Below are positions 8,295 through 15,378 of a stretch of DNA of 64,000 nucleotides, in pieces; position 1 is the first letter of the stretch; each line of letters opens with the position of its first letter. Source of the stretch: Micromonospora craniellae. Lineage in GTDB: Bacteria > Actinomycetota > Actinomycetes > Mycobacteriales > Micromonosporaceae. The stretch lies in assembly GCF_014764405.1 (NCBI RefSeq), contig NZ_CP061725.1:5208001-5272000 (forward strand), in the 5' to 3' direction. Made by a program: the position numbers and the translations under genes. The notes beneath the pieces are model-generated. The model was not told the DNA's origin. It searched no databases and saw only the letters and a program-made list of their open reading frames with translations.

Positions 8295-9914
8295 CTACTC
8301 CGTGCGGTGGTTCAGCCGCACGGCGCGTAGCACGACGTCGTTGACGTGGTGGGTGCTGATCGCTCCCGGGGGGCGGGGGCGGGTCTCGTTCACGTCGATG
8401 CGCCAGTCGCCTGAAGCCAGGATCTCGGCGACGATCTCGTCGATGCCGACGTACGCCTCCGGGTCGTACATGCGAGTCTGCTCGCCGGGGTCCGACGGGT
8501 GCTGAAGCCAGGTCAGGTCGTGGCCGACGACGAGCAGCGTCCCACCGACGGCCACGGCGTCGAGTAGGTTGCGCAGCCCGCGCTGCTCAGGGGTGCGCTG
8601 GAACGAACCGTACTGCAGGGAGACGAGATCATAGGTCTCGTCCGCATACGCGGCGGGGTCGTTGGCGTCGCTGTGCAGCGTGCGGACCTTGAGCCCGCGG
8701 CGTTCCGCTTCGGCCCGGATGCGGTCGAGTGCCTTGTTGGAGACGTCGGAGGCGGTCACCCGCCAGCCTCGTTGGGCCAGCCAGAGCGCGTCGGCTCCCT
8801 CCCCCGCGCCGACGTCGAGCGCCCGCCCGGGGGGCAGGTCCGTCGCCTCCGCCGTGAGGGTGCCGTTCGGGTTGGCGCTCCACATGCGTTCCTGATCCCC
8901 GTATCGGCCGTCCCATTCGATCGCGACGCCGGAGGGGCGGACACCCGCTGTGGTGTCTTCGGCGGCGAGGCTGAAGGCGATCTGGGCACCGATCCAACTA
9001 CCATTCGCCGCAGACTGCAGGACCTGGGCGCTCGGGTCCGTCAGGTTCCCGGCGGCGAAGAGGCCCTCGACATTGGTCCGTCCAGTGGGGTCGACCGCGA
9101 CGAAGTTACCGAGTCCATTGGGGTGGGCGGTGGTGTCGATACCGAGCCCGGCGAGCATCTCGACCCGAGGACGGAACCGGGCCCCGGTGAAGACCGCGTC
9201 GGCCGGCAGGCGGTGGCCGTTGGTGAGCTCCACGATGAGTGACCCGTCCGGGTCGGCGTCGGCCACCCGACGCACCGCGCCCTCGACCACCGGGACCCCA
9301 GAGGCGACGAGGGACTGCACCGTGGCCGGGTCGATGCCCGTCGCGTCATGCAGAACCACGGTCAACTGGTCGGTCAGGTGCCGCATCAGCGGGGTCGGGT
9401 GCAGACCGATCCCCGTCGTGACGATCTGCACGACCCGCAGGTCGCGGACCTCCCAGCCGTGGCAGAACGGGCAGTTGAACACCTGACGGCCCCAACGCTC
9501 GGCGAGGCCGTCAATGTCGGGAAGCTCATCGAGGATGCCGGTCGCGGCCAGTAGCCGCCGTGCGACGAGGCCGTGACCGCCCGAGAGTTCGAGGTGGAAG
9601 CCGTCGTCTTCCTTCCGCGCCGCTAGGACACGGCCGGTGAGGATGTTGCCGCCATAGCTACGGACCTCTTCCCGCCCGATAGCGCGCATCGCCTCCGGTG
9701 GGGTGCCCTCGCGTCCGAGGTAGCCATGCATGTGCGCTGCCGGAGCGTTCCGCGGCGTGTCGTCGTCGACGACGACGACCGAGCGTCGCTGACGGGCAAG
9801 CTGCAGCGCGGCCGCCAGACCGGCCGCCGATCCGCCGATGACGGCGACATCGCACCTGCGCACGATGCTCTGGTGCGGTGCGTGTTCGTGTCTTCCGTGG
9901 GCATGGTCTGTCAT
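8295..9914 (-). CDS. Thioredoxin-reductase-like flavoprotein fused to a SAM methyltransferase
   Basis: 539 residues. Residues about 20-325 are a TrxR-type FAD/NAD(P)H oxidoreductase: VAVIGGSAAGLAAALQLA for FAD, redox-active CPFC in VFNCPFCHGWEV near 148, and EGLFAAGNLTDPSAQVLQ for the second FAD contact. After a linker (IEWDGRYGDQERMWSANPN) residues about 330-535 form a class I methyltransferase with motif I ALDVGAGEGADALWLA. The His-rich N-terminus (HAHGRHEHAPHQ) is unusual. Start ATG 9914 lies 6 nt after a TACGCT -10 box, so the message should be leaderless. It is divergent from the XRE-cupin regulator, its probable controller. Substrates unknown; family sequences of this fusion are annotated as bifunctional enzymes. 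Confidence 0.9.
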   Translation of the reverse strand: MTDHAHGRHEHAPHQSIVRRCDVAVIGGSAAGLAAALQLARQRRSVVVVDDDTPRNAPAAHMHGYLGREGTPPEAMRAIGREEVRSYGGNILTGRVLAARKEDDGFHLELSGGHGLVARRLLAATGILDELPDIDGLAERWGRQVFNCPFCHGWEVRDLRVVQIVTTGIGLHPTPLMRHLTDQLTVVLHDATGIDPATVQSLVASGVPVVEGAVRRVADADPDGSLIVELTNGHRLPADAVFTGARFRPRVEMLAGLGIDTTAHPNGLGNFVAVDPTGRTNVEGLFAAGNLTDPSAQVLQSAANGSWIGAQIAFSLAAEDTTAGVRPSGVAIEWDGRYGDQERMWSANPNGTLTAEATDLPPGRALDVGAGEGADALWLAQRGWRVTASDVSNKALDRIRAEAERRGLKVRTLHSDANDPAAYADETYDLVSLQYGSFQRTPEQRGLRNLLDAVAVGGTLLVVGHDLTWLQHPSDPGEQTRMYDPEAYVGIDEIVAEILASGDWRIDVNETRPRPPGAISTHHVNDVVLRAVRLNHRTE

Positions 9915-9920
9915 GTGTCC

Positions 9921-9926
9921 AGCGTA
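9921..9926 (-). promoter_or_regulatory. Leaderless -10 box of the TrxR-methyltransferase gene
   Basis: TACGCT on the minus strand, separated from ATG 9914 by GGACAC. Transcription would begin at or next to the start codon. Confidence 0.55.
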
Positions 9927-9989
9927 GGATGCCAAGCGGGAAGTGAAAGGGAGATTGCGGAATCTGCAAGGTTCCCGCATGCTGGGGAC

Positions 9990-10547
9990 ATGAGCAACCG
10001 CAGTGAGGTGGAGCGTCTGGCCCGCGCCCGGTTGCGGAGCATCCGCACCACGCTCGGCTACTCCCTGGACGAGCTCGCTCGGCGCAGCAACCTCAGCCCG
10101 TCGACGATCAGCCGGGTCGAGACGGGTAAACGGACGCTCAGCCTCGATGTGCTGGTGCCGCTGGCCGGCGCGCTACAGATCAGCCTCGACGTCCTCTTCG
10201 AGGCGCCCAGCGACGAGGACGTGGTGATCCGTCCCGTGCAGCACCGTTCGGGATCACGCGTCACCTGGCCGCTGAGCCGCGTCGATGGGCGCACCATGGC
10301 GATGAAGGTCCGGTTGGAGCCCGAGGCGACCATGCCCGCCCAGCGGGTCCATCCGGGGTACGACTGGTTCCTGGTGCTTGAGGGCAGGGTGCTGTTGTGG
10401 CTCGGTGAGCGGCAGATCGAGGTCGCAAAGGGCGAGGCAGCCGAGTTCTCGACGATGACACCGCACTCGATGACAGCGCTCCACGGGCCGGCCGAGCTAA
10501 TCATGATCTTCGACCGAGAGGGACAGCGCGCGCATCTACACCAGTGA
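9990..10547 (+). CDS. XRE-family regulator with cupin sensor domain
   Basis: 185 residues from ATG 9990. Residues about 10-65 are an XRE helix-turn-helix (TLGYSLDELARRSNLSPSTISRVETGKR). Residues about 100-180 are a small cupin barrel (MPAQRVHPGYDWFLVLEGRVLLWLGE, then AEFSTMTPHSMTAL), where two His residues could bind a metal or ligand. The family (MerR/XRE-cupin) commonly represses a neighbouring detoxification or redox gene and responds to a small molecule. Only 75 nt separate it from the divergent TrxR-methyltransferase start, so one operator there could control both genes. Confidence 0.88.
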   Translation: MSNRSEVERLARARLRSIRTTLGYSLDELARRSNLSPSTISRVETGKRTLSLDVLVPLAGALQISLDVLFEAPSDEDVVIRPVQHRSGSRVTWPLSRVDGRTMAMKVRLEPEATMPAQRVHPGYDWFLVLEGRVLLWLGERQIEVAKGEAAEFSTMTPHSMTALHGPAELIMIFDREGQRAHLHQ

Positions 10548-10917
10548 GAGCGCGTGCCAGAAGGCGACGTCGGGCTGGTCGGGCGACGGCCGCTGTGGTG
10601 TCGCCTGTTCAAATCCACCCGGTAGTGGCTCGGCAGCTTGGGTAGGTGCGGACCTCGCATCCGCCTCCGCGCAGGTAGCCGACGAGCCGATCAAGGTCAT
10701 CGGTGCCCACCATCTGAGGTCATGGACCGGATCGAGTCCCGGCCTGGTCAGCATGGCGGAGATGCCCGCCGTCAGGCCGGTGCGGGTCTGGTGCAGGTCG
10801 GCGAGCAAGGCGCTTCCGTGGTTCCGGGCCTCACGAAACCTTTACAAGATCACGACCCCGTGAATATCCAGGGCTTACTTCTCGTGGCAATTGGTTGACG
10901 CTCCAAGATCTGAAAAT
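10548..10917. other. Gene-free stretch
   Basis: 370 nt between convergent genes. No reading frame shows recognisable protein, no tRNA folds, and I see no clear terminator hairpin. Composition drops in GC near 10840-10930. I see nothing I can name. Confidence 0.5.
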
Positions 10918-11475
10918 CTACAAGGACGGCTGACCGGTAAACTTTAGGGTCACTTCGCCGGCGGGGAGGAGCTGTCGTGCCCCAATGAAGCGTCGGGCCA
11001 CCAACAAGCCAGCATCATGGGCGGCTTGGCCGCCGTGGCTGGCTGAGGCATCTGTCACGAGCCATGGGGTGAGATCTCGCTCGAATGCGTCTACGGCTGA
11101 CTTGAGCACGCAACTCTCGGTGGCCACACCGCAGAAGAAGAGGTGCGTCCAGCCCTCCCGGGCGGCGAGGTCAGCGCCCTCGCTCGTGAAGTATGAGTAG
11201 ATGCGCTTGTCGACCACAGCCCGTGCCCGAGCGGCGTGTTGGCTCAGCTCGGGCACGATCTCCGTCTCCGGCGCGTGCTGTACCGCCGACCAGTGGATTA
11301 GACGCTCGAACGGGCTGCCCGGGTAGTTATGGTAGCGGGTGAAAACGACGGGTTGGCCTGTCGCCTCCCAGCGTTCGACCAACTCCACGACCTTGGGGAT
11401 GACGTGCCGGCTTCGGTCGTTGATGAAGCCGTTCTGCATGTCGATGACGATCAGGGCGGCACGTGTGCTGCTCAT
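10918..11475 (-). CDS. Isochorismatase-family cysteine hydrolase
   Basis: 185 residues from ATG 11475 (MSSTRAALIVIDMQNGFIND). The catalytic triad of the family is visible: Asp in VIDMQNGF, Lys in VVDKRIYSYF, and Cys in FCGVATESCVLKSAVDAF. Members hydrolyse C-N or ether bonds in small molecules such as nicotinamide, N-carbamoyl compounds or isochorismate; the substrate here cannot be told. The start overlaps the stop of the upstream gene by 4 nt (ATGA), indicating coupling to the 11472-12169 gene, which is itself frameshifted. Confidence 0.88.
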   Translation of the reverse strand: MSSTRAALIVIDMQNGFINDRSRHVIPKVVELVERWEATGQPVVFTRYHNYPGSPFERLIHWSAVQHAPETEIVPELSQHAARARAVVDKRIYSYFTSEGADLAAREGWTHLFFCGVATESCVLKSAVDAFERDLTPWLVTDASASHGGQAAHDAGLLVARRFIGARQLLPAGEVTLKFTGQPSL

Positions 11476-12169
11476 GCGGTGACTCTGCCACCTATCATCT
11501 CGGCCTCGCGAAGCGCGGTCTGCGCCTGCGTCAGCCGCTCCGGTAGGCCACTCGTCGTGACGGCGGCCTGACGCAACAAGCAGTGCTGCGCCGTCTCCTG
11601 AGCGCGTGCCGTGGTGAGCCGCGAGTGCGCAGCCCTCAGGAAGCGCCAGCCGAACCTCGGCGACATCACCGGGTCGCGACCGTCCTCTACGGCCCGTTGG
11701 ATGTGTCGGCAGTAGGCCCATAGCATCTGCACATCGCCCTCAAGCGAGACGAGTTCGTCAACCGTGAGTGCTCGCTCGGGAGAGAGCGGATGGTAGGCCA
11801 GCCCTGACCACGTCGCGAAGCCGACGGATACGCCAGGTATCCCGAATGATTCAACGCTAGGTTGATCGAATCCCTCGGCCAACAACTGGGCCTCGACATG
11901 TTGCCAACTGGCTGTGGCCGAGGCGACGCGTGGCGGTTGACCAGCACGGATGGGAGGCTCAAGAGGCGAACCGCGTTCTCCAGGTCCTCGCGGCGGCACC
12001 CTGGCTCGTGCAGGAGGTACATCGACATCACGTACTCAGGCATCGCTGCCTGGCTGTCGGGCTGCTTGGGCAGAAGCTGATCGATCTGCTGGGCTGCCCA
12101 GGGCAGATCACTCTCGTAGCTGGCGTATCGCCATGCTGCGAATTCCCGTTGGCCCCAATCCCTTGACAC
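11472..12169 (-). pseudogene. Frameshifted hypothetical gene coupled to the isochorismatase
   Basis: Two frames together make one protein-like sequence. From GTG 12169 the first frame reads MSRDWGQREFAAWRYASYESDLPWAAQQIDQ-like text through about LLSLPSVLVNRHAS. The second frame then continues RVASATASWQHVEAQLLAEG to the stop at 11472. The switch lies near 11920-11940. The C-terminal part resembles the ligand-sensing tail of large XRE regulators, with no helix-turn-helix left, so a regulator remnant is possible but unproven. It could also be a sequencing indel. It is translationally coupled to the hydrolase by an ATGA overlap. Confidence 0.6.
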
Positions 12170-12291
12170 GTTCCGGATCGGGTGGGGTTGTCCTGCGTCG
12201 ATCGCAATCTATAGGCCGCTGGCAGCACCATGAGTGATCTTCGTGTCACTCGGTGTCAGCTCTGGGTTCTGTCGACCTGGGGAGGCCGGAC

Positions 12292-13272
12292 ATGGCGGTG
12301 TTGTACCCAGCGGTGCAGGTTTCCGGAGGGCTGCTGCCCGGCGGTGTGCTTCAGCGGATCGGCGAGGGCGACCCGGATGTCCCGGGCATCGATCCGGTCT
12401 CCTACGATTTGGGCCGCCAGTGAGCCGGTGCGCCGCCTGGCCAACGCCAAGTACCTGTACCTGCGCGAGACGTACGCGGATTTCACCAAGCGGAGGAACC
12501 GGGGCGTCGGCTCCATCGCGCGGCTGGCCCGCGACGAGTGGCTGGGCCGGGCCGCCGGACCGGCGGGTGCCGCGCCGCACGCCATGGTCCAACAGTTGCT
12601 CAACCAGAGCGACCGGCACCTCTGGGCGGTGCTCTCCAACGGCCAGCGCCTGCGGCTGCTGCGCGACTCGACAAGTCTGGTCGGCTCGTCGTACGTCGAG
12701 TTCGACCTTCAGTCGATCTTCGAGGGGGAGCTGTTCGCGGACTTCGTGCTGCTGTTCCGGATGGCGCACGCCACTCGGCTCAAGCCCCAGGACGAAGCGG
12801 TCGGCCCGCCGTCCTGCCTGCTGGAACAGTGGAGGGCGTATGGGGCCAAGCAGGGGGAGCGGCTCTCACCCGGCTGCGTGGCGGCGTCGAGGCCGCGCTG
12901 GAGATCCTCAGCCTGCTGTCGAGCTACACGGCCCGCGACCTCACGCCGTACGCCCGGGACCTCGGCGACCAGGGGGCGCCGTTCGGGTGGGATCCCCGGC
13001 GGCGGGAGCTGATCCGTGCGGAGCTGGAGGCTGCCTACTTCCACCTTTATGGCCTTACCCGCGACGAGGCCGACCATGTCCTCGACACCTTCGCCGTCTT
13101 CAGACAGCGCGAGGAACGCACATACGGTGAGTACCGGATGAAGCGTCTGATCCTTGATCGCTACGACGCCATGGCCGAGGCTGTCCTCATGGGACGATCT
13201 CGTTTGCCGCTCCTCGACCCGCCACCCGGCCACGGGCCACACCACCGGGTGCGATCGGAAGAATCGTGGTGA
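12292..13272 (+). pseudogene. Remnant of a type IIG / BREX-DISARM-like DNA methylase
   Basis: ATG 12292 has GGGGAGG upstream and encodes a typical family N-terminus (VSGGLLPGGVLQRIGEG) that stops in frame at about 12422. A second frame carries the next conserved block (HLWAVLSNGQRLRLLRDSTS, then YVEFDLQSIFEGELFADFVLL). A frameshift near 12860 leads to ALTRLRGGVEAALEIL, which joins directly to the extreme C-terminal block (LSSYTARDLTPYARDLG, HLYGLTRDEADHVLDTF, YGEYRMKRLILDRYDAMAEA). The whole catalytic methyltransferase region (motif I and NPPY, several hundred residues) is missing. The gene is dead; it overlaps the start of the SLATT gene by 7 nt, so both once formed a defence operon. Confidence 0.7.
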
Positions 13273-13940
13273 CGGGTTACGGCAACATCGACGAAGCAGG
13301 CCGGCGAATACCGCGGCGGGACATGACCAGCCGCCCGTTCCCTGACCTGACCGGGCAACAGCCCTCGGCCATCCTGAACAGCCTGCGCGAATGGGCGGAG
13401 GGCCAGGCTGAGGACACGATCGCGTGGTACCTGCGCGACAAGGCGGCGCGCCGCAGGATCTCCCGCCTGCTTCGCGGGTGCGCGATCCTGCTGGGCATCG
13501 CCGGGGGAGTGGTGCCGCTACTCAGCGCGGCGAGCGCCGGTATCGGTGCGAGCTGGGGCTACGTGCTGCTCGCCATGGCGGGTGGGTGCCTGGCGTTCGA
13601 TCATTTCTTCGGGTTGTCATCGGCCTGGATGCGCGACATCGCCACCGCGCAGGCGCTGCAACGAGCGCTCACCGAGTTCCGGCTGGACTGGGCGACCACC
13701 GGTCTGCGTACTGAGGCCAACGGTGGATACGGCCCGGTCGGGCCGGAGGTGGCGCGGCAGCGTGAGGAACTGATCCGGGTGCTGGTGACGCGGACCGCCG
13801 AGCTGGTGGAGGCGGAGACCGGCGAATGGCTGAGCGAGTTTCGCACAAACATCGGTGACCTGAACCGGCGAAGCGAATGGACGGCCTCGTCAGCTCAGCC
13901 CTCCGCCGACCCCGCCCTGAGACAGCCGGGCTCCAGCTGA
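13266..13940 (+). CDS. SLATT-domain two-TM membrane protein (predicted defence effector)
   Basis: 224 residues from GTG 13266, with GGAAG just upstream and overlap of the preceding stop; ATG 13323 is an alternative. A cytosolic amphipathic helix (AEGQAEDTIAWYLRDKAARR) precedes two membrane helices (CAILLGIAGGVVPLLSAAS and WGYVLLAMAGGCLAFDHFFG). A long helical tail follows (RDIATAQALQRALTEFRLDW). This is the SLATT layout: two TM helices plus helical extension, proposed to form pores on nucleotide-signal or partner activation in anti-phage systems. Its coupled partner gene is broken, so this effector may be orphaned or controlled elsewhere. Reading frame is intact. Confidence 0.7.
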   Translation: MVTGYGNIDEAGRRIPRRDMTSRPFPDLTGQQPSAILNSLREWAEGQAEDTIAWYLRDKAARRRISRLLRGCAILLGIAGGVVPLLSAASAGIGASWGYVLLAMAGGCLAFDHFFGLSSAWMRDIATAQALQRALTEFRLDWATTGLRTEANGGYGPVGPEVARQREELIRVLVTRTAELVEAETGEWLSEFRTNIGDLNRRSEWTASSAQPSADPALRQPGSS

Positions 13941-14006
13941 GCCGCCTTCGAATCGGCAGGTGCGGCAAAGGTGTAGTGTTCGCGCAGCTCATCGAAGGCG
14001 TCCAGC

Positions 14007-14528
14007 GTGACGTCCGGCGCGTACTGCGATGACTCGGCGTCCGCGCTCTCGGCTGCCCTGACGGCCGCTGGCTCCCAGTGGGGCAGCCGCAACGATGTCG
14101 GCCTGCCGCCACCCCGTCTCGGCCATCCCCAGCGGCATGTCAAGGCCGATCACGGGGTGCTGCTGGTGTCGTTCGACGCGGCGACCGGGGTCTGCGAGGC
14201 GGGCTGCTGGCTGGAACCGGCGGCCGAGGGGCGTGGCCTGGTGACTCGCGCGGTCGAACGGATCATCGACTGGGCGCTGGTGGAGCGCGGCCTGCGCCGG
14301 GTCGAGTGGCGCACCGACGCCGGCAACGTCCGCAGCATCGCGGTGGCCCGTCGGCTCGGCATGCGGCGCGACGGCGTACTGCGGAAGGTGTTGTCCCGCC
14401 CGGGCGGGCTCGACGGCCGACGGCTGACGGGTGCGGGCCCCGGCCAGGAGGGCTCAGGGAGAGGCGGTCAGAGGGCGAAGCGGATGGCGAGGGTGCCGTC
14501 CATAGTGTCCCGAGAGTGCTGTCCATAG
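14007..14528 (+). pseudogene. GNAT acetyltransferase remnant
   Basis: Only the core of a RimJ/RimL-type GNAT domain is recognisable, about 14145-14400: DHGVLLVSFDAATG, GCWLEPAAEGRGLVTRAVER (acetyl-CoA loop, normally R/QxxGxG/A), then RVEWRTDAGNVRSIAVARRL and GMRRDGVLRK. The N-terminal strand region and the C-terminal closing strands are replaced by unrelated sequence, so frameshifts are likely at both sides. No ribosome-binding site fits. I treat it as a decayed gene. Confidence 0.55.
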
Positions 14529-14533
14529 TGTCC
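14493..14533 (+). repeat. Tandem 18-nt repeat
   Basis: GTGCYGTCCATAGTGTCC occurs twice (14493-14510 and 14516-14533), period 23 nt with one mismatch. It lies just upstream of the -35 box of the surface-protein promoter. Confidence 0.7.
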
Positions 14534-14543
14534 GCAGCCGGCA

Positions 14544-14578
14544 TTGACGGGCTTAATGAAAATCAGTATCGTTTTCAT
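14544..14578 (+). promoter_or_regulatory. Promoter with Zur-like palindromic operator
   Basis: TTGACG (14544-14549) and TATCGT (14567-14572) are spaced 17 bp. Between and over them lies a symmetric element: ATGAAAA at 14556-14562 mirrored by TTTTCAT at 14572-14578. Its left part, TGAAAATCAGTATC, matches the elements at 8085 and 19109. A repressor bound here would block the -10 box. It drives the gene at 14638. Confidence 0.6.
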
Positions 14579-14637
14579 GTCCTGCTGGTAGCCGGCAGAC
14601 CACTCTGCCGGTCGTTCGTCCCGAGACAGGAGTTTGC

Positions 14638-15285
14638 ATGCTCAAGATCCGACACGCCCGGCGCACCATGATCGCCGGCCTCGTCGGCCTCTCGGTTGCG
14701 TTGGCCGTGCCCGCCGGGCCGGCAGCCGCCGATGTCTACGCCACCAACGACATCACCGCCGGTCACATCGACATCGTCAACATCGAGTGCCCGTCGAGTC
14801 CCTCCCTCGCGTTGACCACCAAGCTCGATTCGGGGACCCCGATCAACCCGACCGACCTGCACAACTACGCCTTTGTGCACCAGGACGCGGCCAGCCCCTA
14901 CGTGTCCTGGGTGCCGACCACGGGTACGGCCGGTTACTGGCAGGTCAGCATCTCCTCCGCCACGATGGGGTCGGCGCCCTGGGTCGGCTTCAACTTCAAC
15001 GGCAGTTGCGCGGGCAGCGGCAACGTGTGGCTCAGCCAGGCGAGCGCCGCCAACCCGGGCCGGGTGGAACTGCGCAACTCCGGCGGATCGGTGGCGCTGA
15101 GCACGGCTACCAGTGCGACGTACGCCCTCGTCTCCGGCCAGCATACGCACTTCGAGTGGCGGTTCTACGCTTCGTCCAAGCCGACGACGGCCGCCACGTA
15201 CCGGCTGTACTTCGGGTTCGGTAGCAACGGACCGCCGCTGAGCACGCAGAACTGGCTCGAAGCCGAGTTCGTCATCGTCCCCTGA
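14638..15285 (+). CDS. Secreted single-module surface protein (TIGR03769-like)
   Basis: 215 residues from ATG 14638 with ACAGGAG upstream. It has an N-terminal signal peptide: RHARR, a hydrophobic core GLVGLSVALAVPAG, and a likely cut after AAA. The mature part begins with the hallmark ITAGHIDIVNIECP of actinobacterial surface-anchored repeat domains (G-H-I/V-D) and continues as beta-rich sequence. There is no LPXTG sorting motif and no C-terminal TM helix. Two Cys (in IECPSS and FNGSCAG) could form one disulfide. Such domains co-occur with metal-uptake ABC transporters, which fits the Zur-like operator in front. It probably forms an operon with the 1,236-residue protein downstream, although a hairpin lies between them. 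Confidence 0.75.
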   Translation: MLKIRHARRTMIAGLVGLSVALAVPAGPAAADVYATNDITAGHIDIVNIECPSSPSLALTTKLDSGTPINPTDLHNYAFVHQDAASPYVSWVPTTGTAGYWQVSISSATMGSAPWVGFNFNGSCAGSGNVWLSQASAANPGRVELRNSGGSVALSTATSATYALVSGQHTHFEWRFYASSKPTTAATYRLYFGFGSNGPPLSTQNWLEAEFVIVP

Positions 15286-15303
15286 GGTCCGTCAGCGACA
15301 CCC

Positions 15304-15335
15304 GGTGCCCGGAATCATCCATGTTTCCGGGCACC
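15304..15335 (+). terminator. Hairpin between the two surface-protein genes
   Basis: Perfect 11-bp stem GGTGCCCGGAA/TTCCGGGCACC with a 10-nt loop, 19 nt after the first gene's stop and 44 nt before the second start. It may partly terminate transcription or stabilise the upstream message. Confidence 0.5.
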
Positions 15336-15378
15336 ATCCCCTGTCCTCACCCCTGCACCACGAGTCCTTAGGGTTGCC

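Noticed and set aside
10600..10625. TTCAAATCC resembling a tRNA T-loop
   Set aside because: The flanking bases do not pair into a T-stem and no acceptor or anticodon arm can be drawn.
12470..12540. Segment encoding KYLYLRETYADFTKRRN inside the methylase remnant
   Set aside because: It does not fit the methylase family at that position and may come from another gene, but it is too short to identify, so it is kept within the remnant.
13895..14143. Minus-strand 82-codon frame containing a protein-like segment (VTLDAFDELREHYTFAAP)
   Set aside because: No start site signal, overlaps the SLATT 3' end, and no family is recognised; too weak to call a gene.
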